A DNA stretch of 64,000 nucleotides from Hyphomonadaceae bacterium. GTDB taxonomy: Bacteria; Pseudomonadota; Alphaproteobacteria; Caulobacterales; Hyphomonadaceae. The notes beneath the pieces were generated by a model. That model had not been told where the DNA came from. It saw only the letters and a list, made by a program, of their open reading frames with translations, and ran no database searches. Below, piece after piece: positions 37,088 to 46,019 of the stretch; position 1 is the stretch's first letter; each line of letters opens with the position of its first letter. The DNA is taken from NCBI GenBank assembly GCA_024743315.1, contig JANSWU010000005.1, forward strand, positions 124,001 to 188,000. The letters run 5' to 3'. A program made the position numbers and the translations under genes.

Positions 37088-37921
37088 TTAAGCCTTCAGC
37101 TTGTAGCCGGACTTGAGCATCCACCAGACCCCGGCTGAGGCCAGGAAGGCCGAGGCGCCGCTGACCATCATCCCGGTCATCACATTTGAGTTGGCGGCGT
37201 CCAGAAAGCCATAGCGGAAACCATCGATCAGGAAGAAGATCGGGTCAAAATAGGCAGCGGTTTTGAATGGTTCGACCAGAACATTGATGTCATAGAATGT
37301 CCCCGACAGGAACGTCAGAGGCACAATCACGAAGTTCGAAACTGCGGCCAGGTGATCAAACTTGTCGGCCCAGATGCCGCCCATGGCCCCGATCGCCGCC
37401 AAGAAGATTGTCGCCATCAGGCCGAACCAAATGATGGGCCAGACATGGACGATTGAAAGATCAGCAAGGCCGCTAAAGTGGATCCCAACCGCCGCAATCG
37501 CGCCGACCATGATGCCCCGGGTCACCGCGCCAAAGATAAAGCCAATGGTCAGTTCCAGCGGCGACAAAGGCGGCATCAGGAAATCCACCTGGCTGCCCTG
37601 GACCTTGGCTATGGTCAGCGAGCTGGACGAGTTCTGAAACGCGTTTTGCAGCATCGCCATGACAATCAAGCCGGGGGCCAGGAAACTGTTATAGTCGAGA
37701 CTGTCAAAATCGCCGGTCAATTCGCCGCGATTGCCAAAAGCCAGTTTGAATACGGTCATGAATAAGAGCGTCGAGACCACAGGCGCCAGCAGCGTTTGCA
37801 TCCACACTTTCATAAAACGGCCTACTTCTCGCTTATACAGCGTCCACAATCCGAGCCAGTTGACGGCGCCGTAAGTGCGCGGTTTCGGCGCGGCGAGTGA
37901 AGAAGAGGATGTATCAGGCAT
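37088..37921 (-). CDS. ABC-2 type transporter permease
   Basis: 277 residues, six predicted membrane helices. The pattern of YKREVGRFMKVWMQTLLAPVVSTLLF, YNSFLAPGLIVMAML and VPLTFLSGTFYDINVLVEPF fits ABC-2 exporters of the YadH type. The N-terminus is Ser/Pro rich and cytosolic. Its ATPase subunit is not in this window; the adjacent ABC-F protein lacks the expected role. Cargo unknown. Confidence 0.9.
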   Translation of the reverse strand: MPDTSSSSLAAPKPRTYGAVNWLGLWTLYKREVGRFMKVWMQTLLAPVVSTLLFMTVFKLAFGNRGELTGDFDSLDYNSFLAPGLIVMAMLQNAFQNSSSSLTIAKVQGSQVDFLMPPLSPLELTIGFIFGAVTRGIMVGAIAAVGIHFSGLADLSIVHVWPIIWFGLMATIFLAAIGAMGGIWADKFDHLAAVSNFVIVPLTFLSGTFYDINVLVEPFKTAAYFDPIFFLIDGFRYGFLDAANSNVMTGMMVSGASAFLASAGVWWMLKSGYKLKA

Positions 37922-37940
37922 GACCCGACACTTAAGAGCT

Positions 37941-38009
37941 GAGTCTGCGTTTGGCGATAGGCCAAAACCTATCCACAGCTGCTACTATATATTGATTGGT
38001 TGTGGACAG
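37941..38009 (+). promoter_or_regulatory. Candidate DnaA boxes and a GANTC site upstream of gcrA
   Basis: GAGTC at 37941-37945 is a CcrM-type GANTC site. CTATCCACA (37969-37977) matches DnaA box TTATCCACA at 8 of 9 bases, and TGTGGACAG (38001-38009), the inverse of CTGTCCACA, matches 7 of 9. In Caulobacter, gcrA is regulated by DnaA, so these are plausible control sites; none is proved. Confidence 0.5.
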
Positions 38010-38127
38010 CGGTGATCAGCATCTTGTGTTTAGTTTCGCTCCTGATACGATATATAGCGTTGGAGCGGGGCTGGAGGCATCGCTCACATCAATATCTAGG
38101 GGCTGCCAAGGAGCGGGGTTATTACGC

Positions 38128-38655
38128 ATGGCTTGGACTGAAGATCGAGTAGAAGTATTGAAAAAGCTATGGGCGGAGGGCCATTCGGCCAGCCAAATAG
38201 CAAAAGAACTCGGCGGGGTGACCCGCAATGCCGTGATTGGCAAAGTGCACCGGCTGGGACTTTCAGGCCGGGCGACACCGTCGCGGCCGGTCAAACGGCC
38301 ACCGCGCTTGGCACATCCGAAGCCGCGTATTCGGCCAGATGGTGCTGTGGTGACACCGAAACCGCAGCGCGTGGTGCCAGATACAACGCTGAAACCAAAC
38401 GAAAAATCAGCGATGTTGGCGGCGCTGCCACCACAACCGCTCGCCGATGGTGAAGCGGCGACCATCCTGACTTTGCGCGACAGCATGTGCAAATGGCCGA
38501 TCGGTGACCCGGCGGATCCAAAGTTCGCCTTTTGCGGACGCAAGGCAACCAGCGGCCCATACTGCGCTGAACATGCCAAAGTCGCGTTCCAGCCAGCCAA
38601 GAAGCGCGAGAAGAAAAAAGCGGAATATGATTATGTCCGCAAAATCGCTGGCTAA
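38128..38655 (+). CDS. gcrA: GcrA cell cycle regulator
   Basis: 175 residues. The start MAWTEDRVEVLKKLWAEG, then SASQIAKELGGVTRNAVIG, and KVHRLGLSGR give the GcrA N-terminal domain that binds DNA methylated at GANTC and sigma-70; the C-terminus has the conserved DSMCKWPIGDP, CGRK and YCAEH. GcrA controls cell-cycle genes in alphaproteobacteria. An open frame upstream to 37996 has no family resemblance, so ATG 38128 was chosen. Confidence 0.96.
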   Translation: MAWTEDRVEVLKKLWAEGHSASQIAKELGGVTRNAVIGKVHRLGLSGRATPSRPVKRPPRLAHPKPRIRPDGAVVTPKPQRVVPDTTLKPNEKSAMLAALPPQPLADGEAATILTLRDSMCKWPIGDPADPKFAFCGRKATSGPYCAEHAKVAFQPAKKREKKKAEYDYVRKIAG

Positions 38656-38689
38656 TCTAGCAGTTTAAATGTCCCCACGACATAGCGAG

Positions 38690-38719
38690 GCGGTCCGGAA
38701 GTTTCCGGGCCGCTTTTTT
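38690..38719 (+). terminator. Rho-independent terminator after gcrA
   Basis: GCGGTCCGGAA pairs with TTCCGGGCCGC, with a two-base loop and a single G-T mismatch, followed directly by six T. Well placed 35 bp after the gcrA stop. Confidence 0.9.
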
Positions 38720-38822
38720 GTCGCGCATGGGGTGAGAATGTCGCACCCGGCGGCTGCATCTAGTGATGCGGGTGCCCGCGTATACCGGTCCTGACAAACT
38801 CGAACAATCAGGACTGTTTTAA

Positions 38823-38939
38823 ATGATGACACAAGACAAGGACACGGTACGCGTCATGTTCGCCGAGGACCCAATGAAAGGGAAGAAAGTGCCGCTTTTC
38901 TCGGTCTGGCTGGATTTGCTATTCGGTGGCTTGAAATAG
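38823..38939 (+). CDS. Very small ORF (38 aa)
   Basis: Encodes a peptide with a charged N-terminus (TQDKDTVRVMFAEDPMKGKK) and a hydrophobic end (VPLFSVWLDLLFGGLK). AGGA lies about nine bases before the ATG pair. No family recognised. It stands between the gcrA terminator and another short ORF; it may be a real microprotein or chance. Confidence 0.4.
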   Translation: MMTQDKDTVRVMFAEDPMKGKKVPLFSVWLDLLFGGLK

Positions 38940-38971
38940 CGCCTGGCCGACAAATCAAGCCGTACATCTGC

Positions 38972-39079
38972 ATGCGAAAAGATCTCAAAATCTTCGGCAC
39001 TGCCTTCTACATCATCACTGGTCTGCTCGGCCTGGTGAGCGCGATCGTTATTTCGTATTTTACCGGCCTGCTCGGCTAG
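38972..39079 (+). CDS. Very small membrane peptide ORF (35 aa)
   Basis: A charged start MRKDLK is followed by a hydrophobic helix, FYIITGLLGLVSAIVISYF, to a TAG. This single-helix form resembles the small membrane subunits of larger complexes or regulatory peptides, but no family match was seen. No clear ribosome site is visible, so translation could depend on the preceding short ORF 33 bases upstream. Confidence 0.4.
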   Translation: MRKDLKIFGTAFYIITGLLGLVSAIVISYFTGLLG

Positions 39080-39093
39080 GTCAGGGTGCAGCC

Positions 39094-39133
39094 AAAGAAA
39101 AAGCCGCTGTGTTCCAGGTGGAACAACAGCGGC
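39094..39133 (-). terminator. Rho-independent terminator for the TorF-like porin gene
   Basis: GCCGCTGT (39103-39110) and ACAGCGGC (39126-39133) form an eight-base stem, extended inside by GTTCC/GGAAC. On the minus strand the stem is followed by TTTTTCTTT. It lies 58 bp after the gene's stop. Confidence 0.85.
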
Positions 39134-39190
39134 CAGTCAATCCCGCCCAAGACAGGAGGGCATAGGGCGGGGTGCAGCTCCGAATAGAGC

Positions 39191-39844
39191 TTAAAGTGAA
39201 CGGCTCACAGTCAGAACGACGCGTTCGTCAGCCAATTCGTCATCATCGACATCGGTGCCCCAGACGCGGAGGTCGAAGTCAACATATTCAGTGCTCAGCG
39301 TGGCGCCGAGCGAGAAGTTTGAGTATTCGTCGAAGCCATCGAGATAGGTGCCCGCTGTGACGTCAAAACCGAGCGTATCGGTGGCGCTAAAGCCCGCCGA
39401 GGCATCGAAGTAGACGGTCTCATTGTCTGGGTCGACATAGACATAGCCGCCAACTGAGACAGCATCGAATGTGTAGCCGAGGCCACCATAGATTTCGAGG
39501 AAATCGAGATCGTCAGCGTCTGGATAGACATAGCCAATGACACCAATGTCCCAGGCTAGGCCAGCTTCAGTTTCGCCAGCAAACCCGCCATAGAGGTCAA
39601 GCTCCATATTGGCACCGCCAAAGTCGACAATCGCGGCCCAGGTGCCCGCGTAGAATGCGCCATTGGCGTAATCAAAACCGCCTTGCAGTGAAGGATTCTC
39701 ACTGTTTTGCGAGAAACCGCGCCAGACATAATCGGTGGTCAGCGCCACATTGCCTGAAAACTCACCTTCTGCGATTGCAGCCGGCGCTGTGAACGCGCCT
39801 GCGATCATTGCCAGCGCTAGACCGCGTGAAATCATTTTCCCCAT
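39191..39844 (-). CDS. Outer-membrane TorF-like putative porin
   Basis: 217 residues. The signal peptide (MGKMISRGLALAMIAG, then AAIAEGEF) is followed by alternating short strands rich in Tyr, Asp and Gly ending in an aromatic-type beta-strand pattern. LTTDYVWRGFSQN is characteristic of the TIGR02001/TorF family of outer-membrane barrels. Solute unknown. AAGGAG precedes ATG 39844; the frame is open to 40006 but the extra residues are not signal-like. Confidence 0.88.
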   Translation of the reverse strand: MGKMISRGLALAMIAGAFTAPAAIAEGEFSGNVALTTDYVWRGFSQNSENPSLQGGFDYANGAFYAGTWAAIVDFGGANMELDLYGGFAGETEAGLAWDIGVIGYVYPDADDLDFLEIYGGLGYTFDAVSVGGYVYVDPDNETVYFDASAGFSATDTLGFDVTAGTYLDGFDEYSNFSLGATLSTEYVDFDLRVWGTDVDDDELADERVVLTVSRSL

Positions 39845-40098
39845 CAATCCGCTCCTTCCAGATATTGCGATTGGTGGGCCATAAAGAGCTGAGTGCCCGA
39901 GAATTAGCCACTTAATAGGCATCAAACCGGTGTTTTTTCTCCGCATGCGCACGATTTTCGAGCAGATGGTCGAAATCGCGCCTGTAATCCCGCCTTTTTG
40001 CGACAATCGTAAGACAGCCTGCGCATCAGCCCATGGGCGTTACACATTTGCCACCCTTGCCAGGCGCGCATTTGGGGCTCGCATTGGGCAGGATCGCG

Positions 40099-41055
40099 TC
40101 AATCTGCGGCGCGCAATAAAAGCACGGCGAAATAGGCGCTTGGGTCCAGCCATTTTAGCTCAAGCGCCCATCCGGCTGCGGTAAAATGCTGGCGCAGCTG
40201 ATCGAGGTCGAACTTGCGCGAATTCTCTGTGTGAATGGTTTCGCCTTCGGAAAAATCAAACTGGCGACCGGCAATCTCAACACTCTGATCCTTGAGACTC
40301 AGCAAATGCATCTCGATGCGGGAGGCTGAATCATTCCAGAGCGCGCGATGCGCAAAGCCCGCACGATCGAAATTTGCGTTCAGATCGCGATTGATACGGG
40401 TCAGCAGATTGAGATTGAAATCAGCTGTCACACCGGCAGCGTCATCATAAGCGGGGACGAGGATGTCTGGCGATTTGCGCAGATCAATACCGAGGACGAA
40501 CCGCCCGTCCGCGCCGAGCAAGTGACGGGCTTGTCGCATGAAGCGGTGGATCTCATCATCGGACAGATTGCCAAGCGTTGAGCCCGGAAAAAAGCCGACA
40601 GCTTTGCCGGTCACATCCGAGGGTAATTGCAAGTCCGCCATGAAGTTCCCGACCATGGGAGTAACCGGCAGCCCTGGATATTCTGCGCGCAATTGATCAG
40701 CCGTTTGCAGCAGAAAGTCCTCAGAAACATCGATCGGAATATACCCGGCTGGATCTGTCAGCGCGTCGAGCAAGATTCGGGTCTTGGTCGACGCACCGGC
40801 CCCATATTCGACCAGAACGATATTTGGTCCGAGGGCGGCTGCAATCTCGGCGGCATGATTGGTCAGGATCCCGATTTCAGTGCGGGTCGGATAGTATTCC
40901 GGCAGCTCAGTAATCTGCTCAAACAGGTTAGAGCCAGTCTCGTCATACAGATACTCACAGGGCAAGGTCTTTTGCGGCGCCGACAATCCGCGCCAGACAT
41001 CTTCGAGGAATTTCCGATCGAGGCCGCGCGTCGCCGGGTCAAACACATCATCCAT
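40099..41055 (-). CDS. egtD: L-histidine N(alpha)-methyltransferase
   Basis: 318 residues. SAM-dependent enzyme that converts histidine to hercynine in ergothioneine synthesis. Markers are CEYLYDETGSNLFEQITEL, YGAGASTKTRILLDAL (SAM loop), PIDVSEDFL and FFPGSTLGNL. It starts two bases after the egtB stop. No egtA, egtC or egtE is visible. Confidence 0.94.
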   Translation of the reverse strand: MDDVFDPATRGLDRKFLEDVWRGLSAPQKTLPCEYLYDETGSNLFEQITELPEYYPTRTEIGILTNHAAEIAAALGPNIVLVEYGAGASTKTRILLDALTDPAGYIPIDVSEDFLLQTADQLRAEYPGLPVTPMVGNFMADLQLPSDVTGKAVGFFPGSTLGNLSDDEIHRFMRQARHLLGADGRFVLGIDLRKSPDILVPAYDDAAGVTADFNLNLLTRINRDLNANFDRAGFAHRALWNDSASRIEMHLLSLKDQSVEIAGRQFDFSEGETIHTENSRKFDLDQLRQHFTAAGWALELKWLDPSAYFAVLLLRAAD

Positions 41056-41057
41056 GA

Positions 41058-42317
41058 TTACACGTTCCGCGCCAGGCGCAGGCCTGAGAATTGCCAGCGT
41101 TTGTCGGGATGGAAGAAATTGCGATAGCTCGGCCGGATATGATCCTCGGGTGTCGCACAGGAGCCGCCGCGCAGCACCATCTGCCCGCTCATGAATTTGC
41201 CATTATATTCACCAACGGCGCCGGCAGCCGGACGATAGCCTGGATACGGAACGAACGGGCTCGCCGTCCATTCCCAGACATCGCCGTAAAAATAAGTCTT
41301 GTTTGCGTCGGTCTGGACTTGCGGCTGATAGTACCCGCTCCCGGCAAAGGTGCCTTGGGGGAGCGTGTTCCGAGCCGCCCATTCCCATTCCTGTTCGGTC
41401 GGCAGCCGCGCCTTGGCCCAGCTGGCAAACGCGTCGGCTTCATAGAAGCTGATATGCGTCACGGGCGCTTCGAGGTTGACGCGTTGACGGCCCGACAGCG
41501 TCAACGTGTGCCAGACCCCGTCAATTGTTTCCCAGTAAAGGGGTGTGGTCCATCCTTCCGACTGTGCGGTGGCGAATCCATCAGAGAGCCAATGACTCGG
41601 AGTCTGGTAGCCGTCATCTTCGATGAATTCGAGCCACTCGCGATTGGTCACCGCACGCGTAGCGAGCTCGAATGGGGCAAGGATGACATCGTGCGCAGGG
41701 CTTTCGCAATCAAAGGCAAAGCCTGTCTCGTCATGTCCAATCCGAACCGTGCCACCGTCAAAACGTTGCCAGCTCATAGGCGCGGCTTCGAGATTGGCGG
41801 TTTGCAAATTGACATCAGGTTTCAGCGCCGGCCGCAACGGGTTTTGCGCGAACAGATGTAGGATGTCGGTGAGCAGCAATTCCTGGTGCTGTTGTTCGTG
41901 TGCGAGCCCGAGCGGCAGCAGACCGCACGCCTCTGGATGGTCGTCGAACAAACGCGTCATGTGAGCGTCGACATGCGCGCGATAGGCTAACACTTCACTC
42001 AGTGGTGGACGGGTCAACAGCCCGCGCATGGGCCGGGCGTGCCGGTCGCCGACCGCATCATAATAGGAATTGAACAGGAAGCTGAATTGCGGATGAAAGC
42101 GCACCGCGTCGCCATAGACCGGTGCCAGCATGAATTCTTCAAAGAACCAGCTGGTATGGGCGAGATGCCACTTGGCCGGGCTCGCATCTGGCATTGATTG
42201 CGCCGTTGCGTCGGCATCGCTCAGCGTCGCGGCCAGGGCTTCAGATTGTGTTCGAACGGCACGGTAGCGCTCGAGGCGCGCATGGGAGGAAGCGTCTTTT
42301 GATTGTGGTTGTGCCAT
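41058..42317 (-). CDS. egtB: Ergothioneine biosynthesis protein EgtB
   Basis: 419 residues. An N-terminal DinB-like domain contains [13 protein letters not shown] and HEQQHQE, which supply the iron ligands. The C-terminal formylglycine-generating-enzyme-like domain contains [13 protein letters not shown]-type sequence and a final LRGGSCATP and [14 protein letters not shown]. EgtB is an iron sulfoxide synthase that joins hercynine to a thiol donor. It is co-transcribed with egtD directly downstream. Confidence 0.95.
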   Translation of the reverse strand: MAQPQSKDASSHARLERYRAVRTQSEALAATLSDADATAQSMPDASPAKWHLAHTSWFFEEFMLAPVYGDAVRFHPQFSFLFNSYYDAVGDRHARPMRGLLTRPPLSEVLAYRAHVDAHMTRLFDDHPEACGLLPLGLAHEQQHQELLLTDILHLFAQNPLRPALKPDVNLQTANLEAAPMSWQRFDGGTVRIGHDETGFAFDCESPAHDVILAPFELATRAVTNREWLEFIEDDGYQTPSHWLSDGFATAQSEGWTTPLYWETIDGVWHTLTLSGRQRVNLEAPVTHISFYEADAFASWAKARLPTEQEWEWAARNTLPQGTFAGSGYYQPQVQTDANKTYFYGDVWEWTASPFVPYPGYRPAAGAVGEYNGKFMSGQMVLRGGSCATPEDHIRPSYRNFFHPDKRWQFSGLRLARNV

Positions 42318-42382
42318 GGCGTCTTGTTTCGCGTTTGGCGGGTATCGTCAACATTCGCTGCTGACACATCACGTCAGCAGAC

Positions 42383-42919
42383 TTAGCCGAGACGATAATC
42401 CGCTTGGGCGACATACAGGCTCTGGCGACGATGTCCTGTGAAGCTTTCATAAAGGTGGAAAGTATCTACCAGATACGGGTCACTGTGGAGGATCTGAAAA
42501 TCTTCGCTCCAAGTGCGAACCGCTTCCAGCGGTGTCTGATTACAATAGGCCACCGTGATGTGCGGCAGAAACGGGTCCTGACTGAGCTTAAGCTTGAACT
42601 GCCGCGCCAGTTTTCGGCAGGCTTCCGCGAGTTCGGACAAAGCCTCGTTCGCAGCGACACGGGCATAAAGTGCGCGCGGTTCGCGCCGGCCAAACCAACC
42701 CACACCGGAGAGTTCCAGCGCAATGCTCGGGTTTTGAATCGCGTCAAGCGCATCGGCCAGTTCATTCGCCACCTCGCCATTGACGGCGCCATAAAAGCAC
42801 AAGGTGACATGATAATGGTCACGCCGCCGCCAGCGCGCGCCATACATGTCGACGCTCAAGGGCTCAAGGCGGTCAGCAAGCTCATCCGGGACAGGGAGGG
42901 CGGCGAATAGACGGTGCAT
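42383..42919 (-). CDS. thpR: RNA 2',3'-cyclic phosphodiesterase
   Basis: 178 residues. Both HxTx motifs of the 2H phosphoesterase family are present, HVTLCF and HITVAY, with the family start MHRLFAALPVPDELADRL. Hydrolyses 2',3'-cyclic phosphate ends of RNA; the cellular target is uncertain. Separate from egtB by 65 bp on the same strand. Confidence 0.9.
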   Translation of the reverse strand: MHRLFAALPVPDELADRLEPLSVDMYGARWRRRDHYHVTLCFYGAVNGEVANELADALDAIQNPSIALELSGVGWFGRREPRALYARVAANEALSELAEACRKLARQFKLKLSQDPFLPHITVAYCNQTPLEAVRTWSEDFQILHSDPYLVDTFHLYESFTGHRRQSLYVAQADYRLG

Positions 42920-42954
42920 GCGGGCCTCTTTGCCGAATTTTGAGCCGATCGCAA

Positions 42955-42980
42955 ATAAGAAACCCGGCCAAACGGCCGGG
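42955..42980 (-). terminator. Rho-independent terminator after the DUF2853 gene
   Basis: CCCGGCC (42963-42969) and GGCCGGG (42974-42980) make a perfect seven-base stem with loop AAAC; the minus strand continues as TTTCTTA. Placed 30 bp after the stop at 43010. Confidence 0.8.
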
Positions 42981-43009
42981 CTTCCTGTTTGGGTTGACGT
43001 TCTCGCGGC

Positions 43010-43342
43010 CTAACCGGCGAGTGCATCCAGTTTGCCGAAATGTTCGGCCAGTAAGTAATAGAACGTGACGCGAGACTTATTCCCACCTTCTGGCTTCAGT
43101 TTTTCGCAAACCGAAGCGATTGCTGCGTCGAGTTCATCATTCGTGTGCGCCAAAGAAAGCTTCCCACGGCACCATTTTTCGCGCACACGCTGAAGCTCGG
43201 TTTCGTCTGAACACGAAACCAATGAGCTGTCGCGATTGCGAAGCGCAATGCCGAGATGACCCACAATTTTTTCGGCCGCGGCTTGGTTATAGCCATTGGC
43301 GTATTTTTTGACATTATCTGCGTATTTTGAGGCGTCAGCCAT
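43010..43342 (-). CDS. DUF2853 family protein
   Basis: 110-residue cytosolic helical protein. LGIALRNRDSSLVSCSDETEL, LDAAIASVCEKL and VTFYYLLAEHFGKLDAL match the DUF2853 family, of unknown function. Probably soluble, no signal. It has its own terminator. Confidence 0.88.
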   Translation of the reverse strand: MADASKYADNVKKYANGYNQAAAEKIVGHLGIALRNRDSSLVSCSDETELQRVREKWCRGKLSLAHTNDELDAAIASVCEKLKPEGGNKSRVTFYYLLAEHFGKLDALAG

Positions 43343-43447
43343 ACAGTATCCCCTTTAACTACGCTGCGATCTGTAGCGATCCTTGCAGCAGAGGGGAATT
43401 TGCCCGCAGTTTTCGGCAAAGTCAAACCGAACGCTTTGTCACAATAT

Positions 43448-44503
43448 TTAAGGACAAGGCGAAGGTTGCTCGGCGTGTAACTCATTTATTTGGGTTTCGA
43501 GCTCTTCACTCCATTTCAGGTCAAACGCATCAATACAGATTTTCAATTGCTCCATGCTGGTCGCGCCAATGATGGTCGATCCCATGAAATCGCGCGTGTC
43601 GCAGAATTTGATCGCCAGCTTGGCGGGATCGATGCCATGCTCGTCTGCCAATACGAGATAGGACTCAATGGCCCGCAAGGCTTGTGGGCTTTCATAGCGC
43701 TGCAAGCGTTCGAACAAGACTTTGCGTGACCCTTCCGGGCGAGCGCCATTGCGATACTTGCCGGTGAGATAGCCCTGGCCGAGCGGGGAATAGGCCAGCA
43801 GGCTCACCTGTTCGCGCGTACATACTTCCCCCAGCCCGCCATCTTCGAAGGTGCGATTGACCAGATTGTAGGCGTTCTGGATCGAGGCCATGCGGGGCAG
43901 ATCGCGGGCATTGCTTTCGGCAATGAACCGCATGACGCCATATGGGGTTTCATTCGAGACGCCGATATGCCGAATGCGGCCCGCTTTCACATGCGTCTCA
44001 AGGTGCGCCAGGATCTCTTCGAACGGTTCGTACGGGTAGGCGTAGGCCTTGGCGTCCATCTTCTCTCCGAAGAGCGGGGCGGGGCGATCGGGCCAGTGCA
44101 GCTGATACAGGTCAATATAGTCAGTCTGTAGCCGCTTCAGGCTCTTCATCACTGCTTCATCCACCTGGTCCTTGGTGTGCCGCGTCCAGCTGATATCTGC
44201 ATCGCGGGTCCAGAGCATTTTCGACAGCCCGGCAATTTTCGAGGCCAAAATGACCTCCTGGCGCTTTCCGGTTTTCTGGAACCAGGTCCCGATAATCCGT
44301 TCCGTTGAGCCTTGCGTCTCAGCCTTTGGCGGGATCGAATACATCTCGGCCGTGTCCCAGAAATCAACCCCGTGTTCGAGCGCATAATCCATCTGGGCAT
44401 GGCCTTCGGCTTCGGTATTTTGCTGTCCCCAAGTCATCGTTCCCAAGCAACATGAGCTCACCATCAGATCGGTTTGCCCCAAACGCCGTCGCTCAATTGT
44501 CAT
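43448..44503 (-). CDS. Aldo/keto reductase (Tas-like)
   Basis: 351 residues. The AKR barrel shows GTMTWGQQNTEAEGHAQ, DFWDTAEMYSIPPKAETQGS with catalytic Asp and Tyr, LQTDYIDLYQLHWPDRP with the catalytic His, and C-terminal NADPH segments (STIIGATSMEQL). Reduces carbonyl compounds; the Tas subgroup is common in proteobacteria. Divergent from the Bax-inhibitor-1 gene. Confidence 0.92.
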   Translation of the reverse strand: MTIERRRLGQTDLMVSSCCLGTMTWGQQNTEAEGHAQMDYALEHGVDFWDTAEMYSIPPKAETQGSTERIIGTWFQKTGKRQEVILASKIAGLSKMLWTRDADISWTRHTKDQVDEAVMKSLKRLQTDYIDLYQLHWPDRPAPLFGEKMDAKAYAYPYEPFEEILAHLETHVKAGRIRHIGVSNETPYGVMRFIAESNARDLPRMASIQNAYNLVNRTFEDGGLGEVCTREQVSLLAYSPLGQGYLTGKYRNGARPEGSRKVLFERLQRYESPQALRAIESYLVLADEHGIDPAKLAIKFCDTRDFMGSTIIGATSMEQLKICIDAFDLKWSEELETQINELHAEQPSPCP

Positions 44504-44650
44504 AGGTGTTTCCTTTTGCTTTGATCGCCTAAAACGATAGGTCGCGAATCCTGCCCTGACCAGTCCGGTTCTTCTTGAAAAGCGATAAAAAAGCCCTCAT
44601 ACTATAGGCAATCCGCGCGCTCGTGCGCGGGCCTTTTAAACGAGGACACA

Positions 44651-45415
44651 ATGAACGACTTCAATACATCTATGGCGCGTGGCCAGACGATGGATATGAG
44701 CGTGAATGAAGGCCTTCGCGCCTTCATGCTCGGCGTCTATAACAAGCTTGCGCTTGGCATCGCGCTCTCTGGCATTATTGCTTACATCGCCGGCTCTGTC
44801 GCGCCGGTCACTGCGTTGGTTTACTCCGCGCCGATGATTTACATTGTCATGTTTGCGCCCGTGGCTCTAATCCTGGGCTCGATGATGATGATGCGCAATC
44901 CGAGCCCGGCCGGTAGCGCCGCGCTCTATTGGGCTATCGTCGTCGCCCTCGGACTCTCCATGGGCATCTATTTCGCGATGGCGAATATTGGTGTCGGTGG
45001 CGTGACGCATTTCGTGATCACCAAAGCCTTCCTGGCGACCGCCGCGACCTTTGCCGGCCTGTCTCTTTTTGGCTACACAACCAAGCGAGACCTCGGACCG
45101 ATCGGCACATTCGCGATCATGGGCCTCTGGGCAGCCTTTATCATCGGCATGCTGTTCGCAGTCTTGCCAATGATCTTCCCAAGCGTCCCATTCCTTGAAG
45201 TGGGCAGCCCGATGCAGCTGATCATTTCAGGCGCATTTGCGCTGTTCTCTGCCATCCTGGTGGCCTGGAACACGCAGTCGCTGAAAGAGACCTATTTTGC
45301 ACTTGGTGGAGACCAGCGCGGCATGGCAGTGGCCACCAATATGGGCGCCCTGAACTTCTTCATCTACTTCGTGAACATCTTCCAGTTCTTCCTGTCGATG
45401 CTGTCCAGCGACTAG
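44651..45415 (+). CDS. Bax inhibitor-1/YccA family membrane protein
   Basis: 254 residues, seven predicted membrane helices. MRNPSPAGSAALYWAIV, FVITKAFLATAATFAGLSLFG and C-terminal LNFFIYFVNIFQFFL fit the BI-1 family, an ion-leak or quality-control protein of the inner membrane. It ends at a strong terminator and has an isolated upstream region. Confidence 0.93.
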   Translation: MNDFNTSMARGQTMDMSVNEGLRAFMLGVYNKLALGIALSGIIAYIAGSVAPVTALVYSAPMIYIVMFAPVALILGSMMMMRNPSPAGSAALYWAIVVALGLSMGIYFAMANIGVGGVTHFVITKAFLATAATFAGLSLFGYTTKRDLGPIGTFAIMGLWAAFIIGMLFAVLPMIFPSVPFLEVGSPMQLIISGAFALFSAILVAWNTQSLKETYFALGGDQRGMAVATNMGALNFFIYFVNIFQFFLSMLSSD

Positions 45416-45438
45416 AAGGTCTGAGCCTTGTTCGAGAA

Positions 45439-45466
45439 GCCCCGGCCAAGTGCCGGGGCTTTTTTA
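45439..45466 (+). terminator. Rho-independent terminator after the BI-1 gene
   Basis: GCCCCGGC (45439-45446) and GCCGGGGC (45452-45459) enclose a five-base loop and are followed by TTTTTT. Confidence 0.94.
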
Positions 45467-45530
45467 TTTGACCTTCGGATGGGTCTGCGTATTCTGGAAC
45501 ATCTTGGCAACATAATCCCGGGGGTGGAGC

Positions 45531-45962
45531 ATGGAAATCGAGACCAATCTGTCGCGCGCGGCCGAAATCGCCCGCGGCGTTTTGCGGCTTTTGCACGATT
45601 ATGGTTATGCCGGTGTGACAGAGATGACGCTCGCCAATGGCCGCCGCGCGGATGTCGCGGCGATTGGGCCCGGCGGCGAGATTTCGATTGTCGAGATCAA
45701 ATCCTCTGTGGCCGACTTTCGCAGCGATCTCAAATGGCCGGAATACCGTCCCTTCTGTGACCGGTTTTATTTCGCCGTGGGCCAGGATTTCCCGCAAGAT
45801 CTGATCCCGGAAGAGACCGGTCTGATCATTGCTGATTCCTATGGTGGCGCGGTGCTGCGCGAACCGGATATTGAGAAACTGGCGGCGGCCCGGCGCAAAG
45901 CCGTGACCCTCAGATTTGCGCGTCTCGCCGCCTCGCGGCTGTGCCAGCCCGCTTTGGCCTAG
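45531..45962 (+). CDS. mmcB: MmcB family DNA repair protein
   Basis: 143 residues. The endonuclease-like PD-(D/E)xK pattern is visible as RADVAAIG, then IVEIKSS (Asp, Glu-x-Lys), followed by FRSDLKWPEYRPFCDRFYFAV. The family is needed in Caulobacter for mitomycin C survival and may process lesions. 57 bp separate it from the next gene. Catalysis has not been shown here. Confidence 0.9.
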   Translation: MEIETNLSRAAEIARGVLRLLHDYGYAGVTEMTLANGRRADVAAIGPGGEISIVEIKSSVADFRSDLKWPEYRPFCDRFYFAVGQDFPQDLIPEETGLIIADSYGGAVLREPDIEKLAAARRKAVTLRFARLAASRLCQPALA

Positions 45963-46019
45963 GGGCAGGTCTGAAATGCCCTCTGGACTTGCTGTGTTTC
46001 CGACCCTAGCTGCTGGCTC

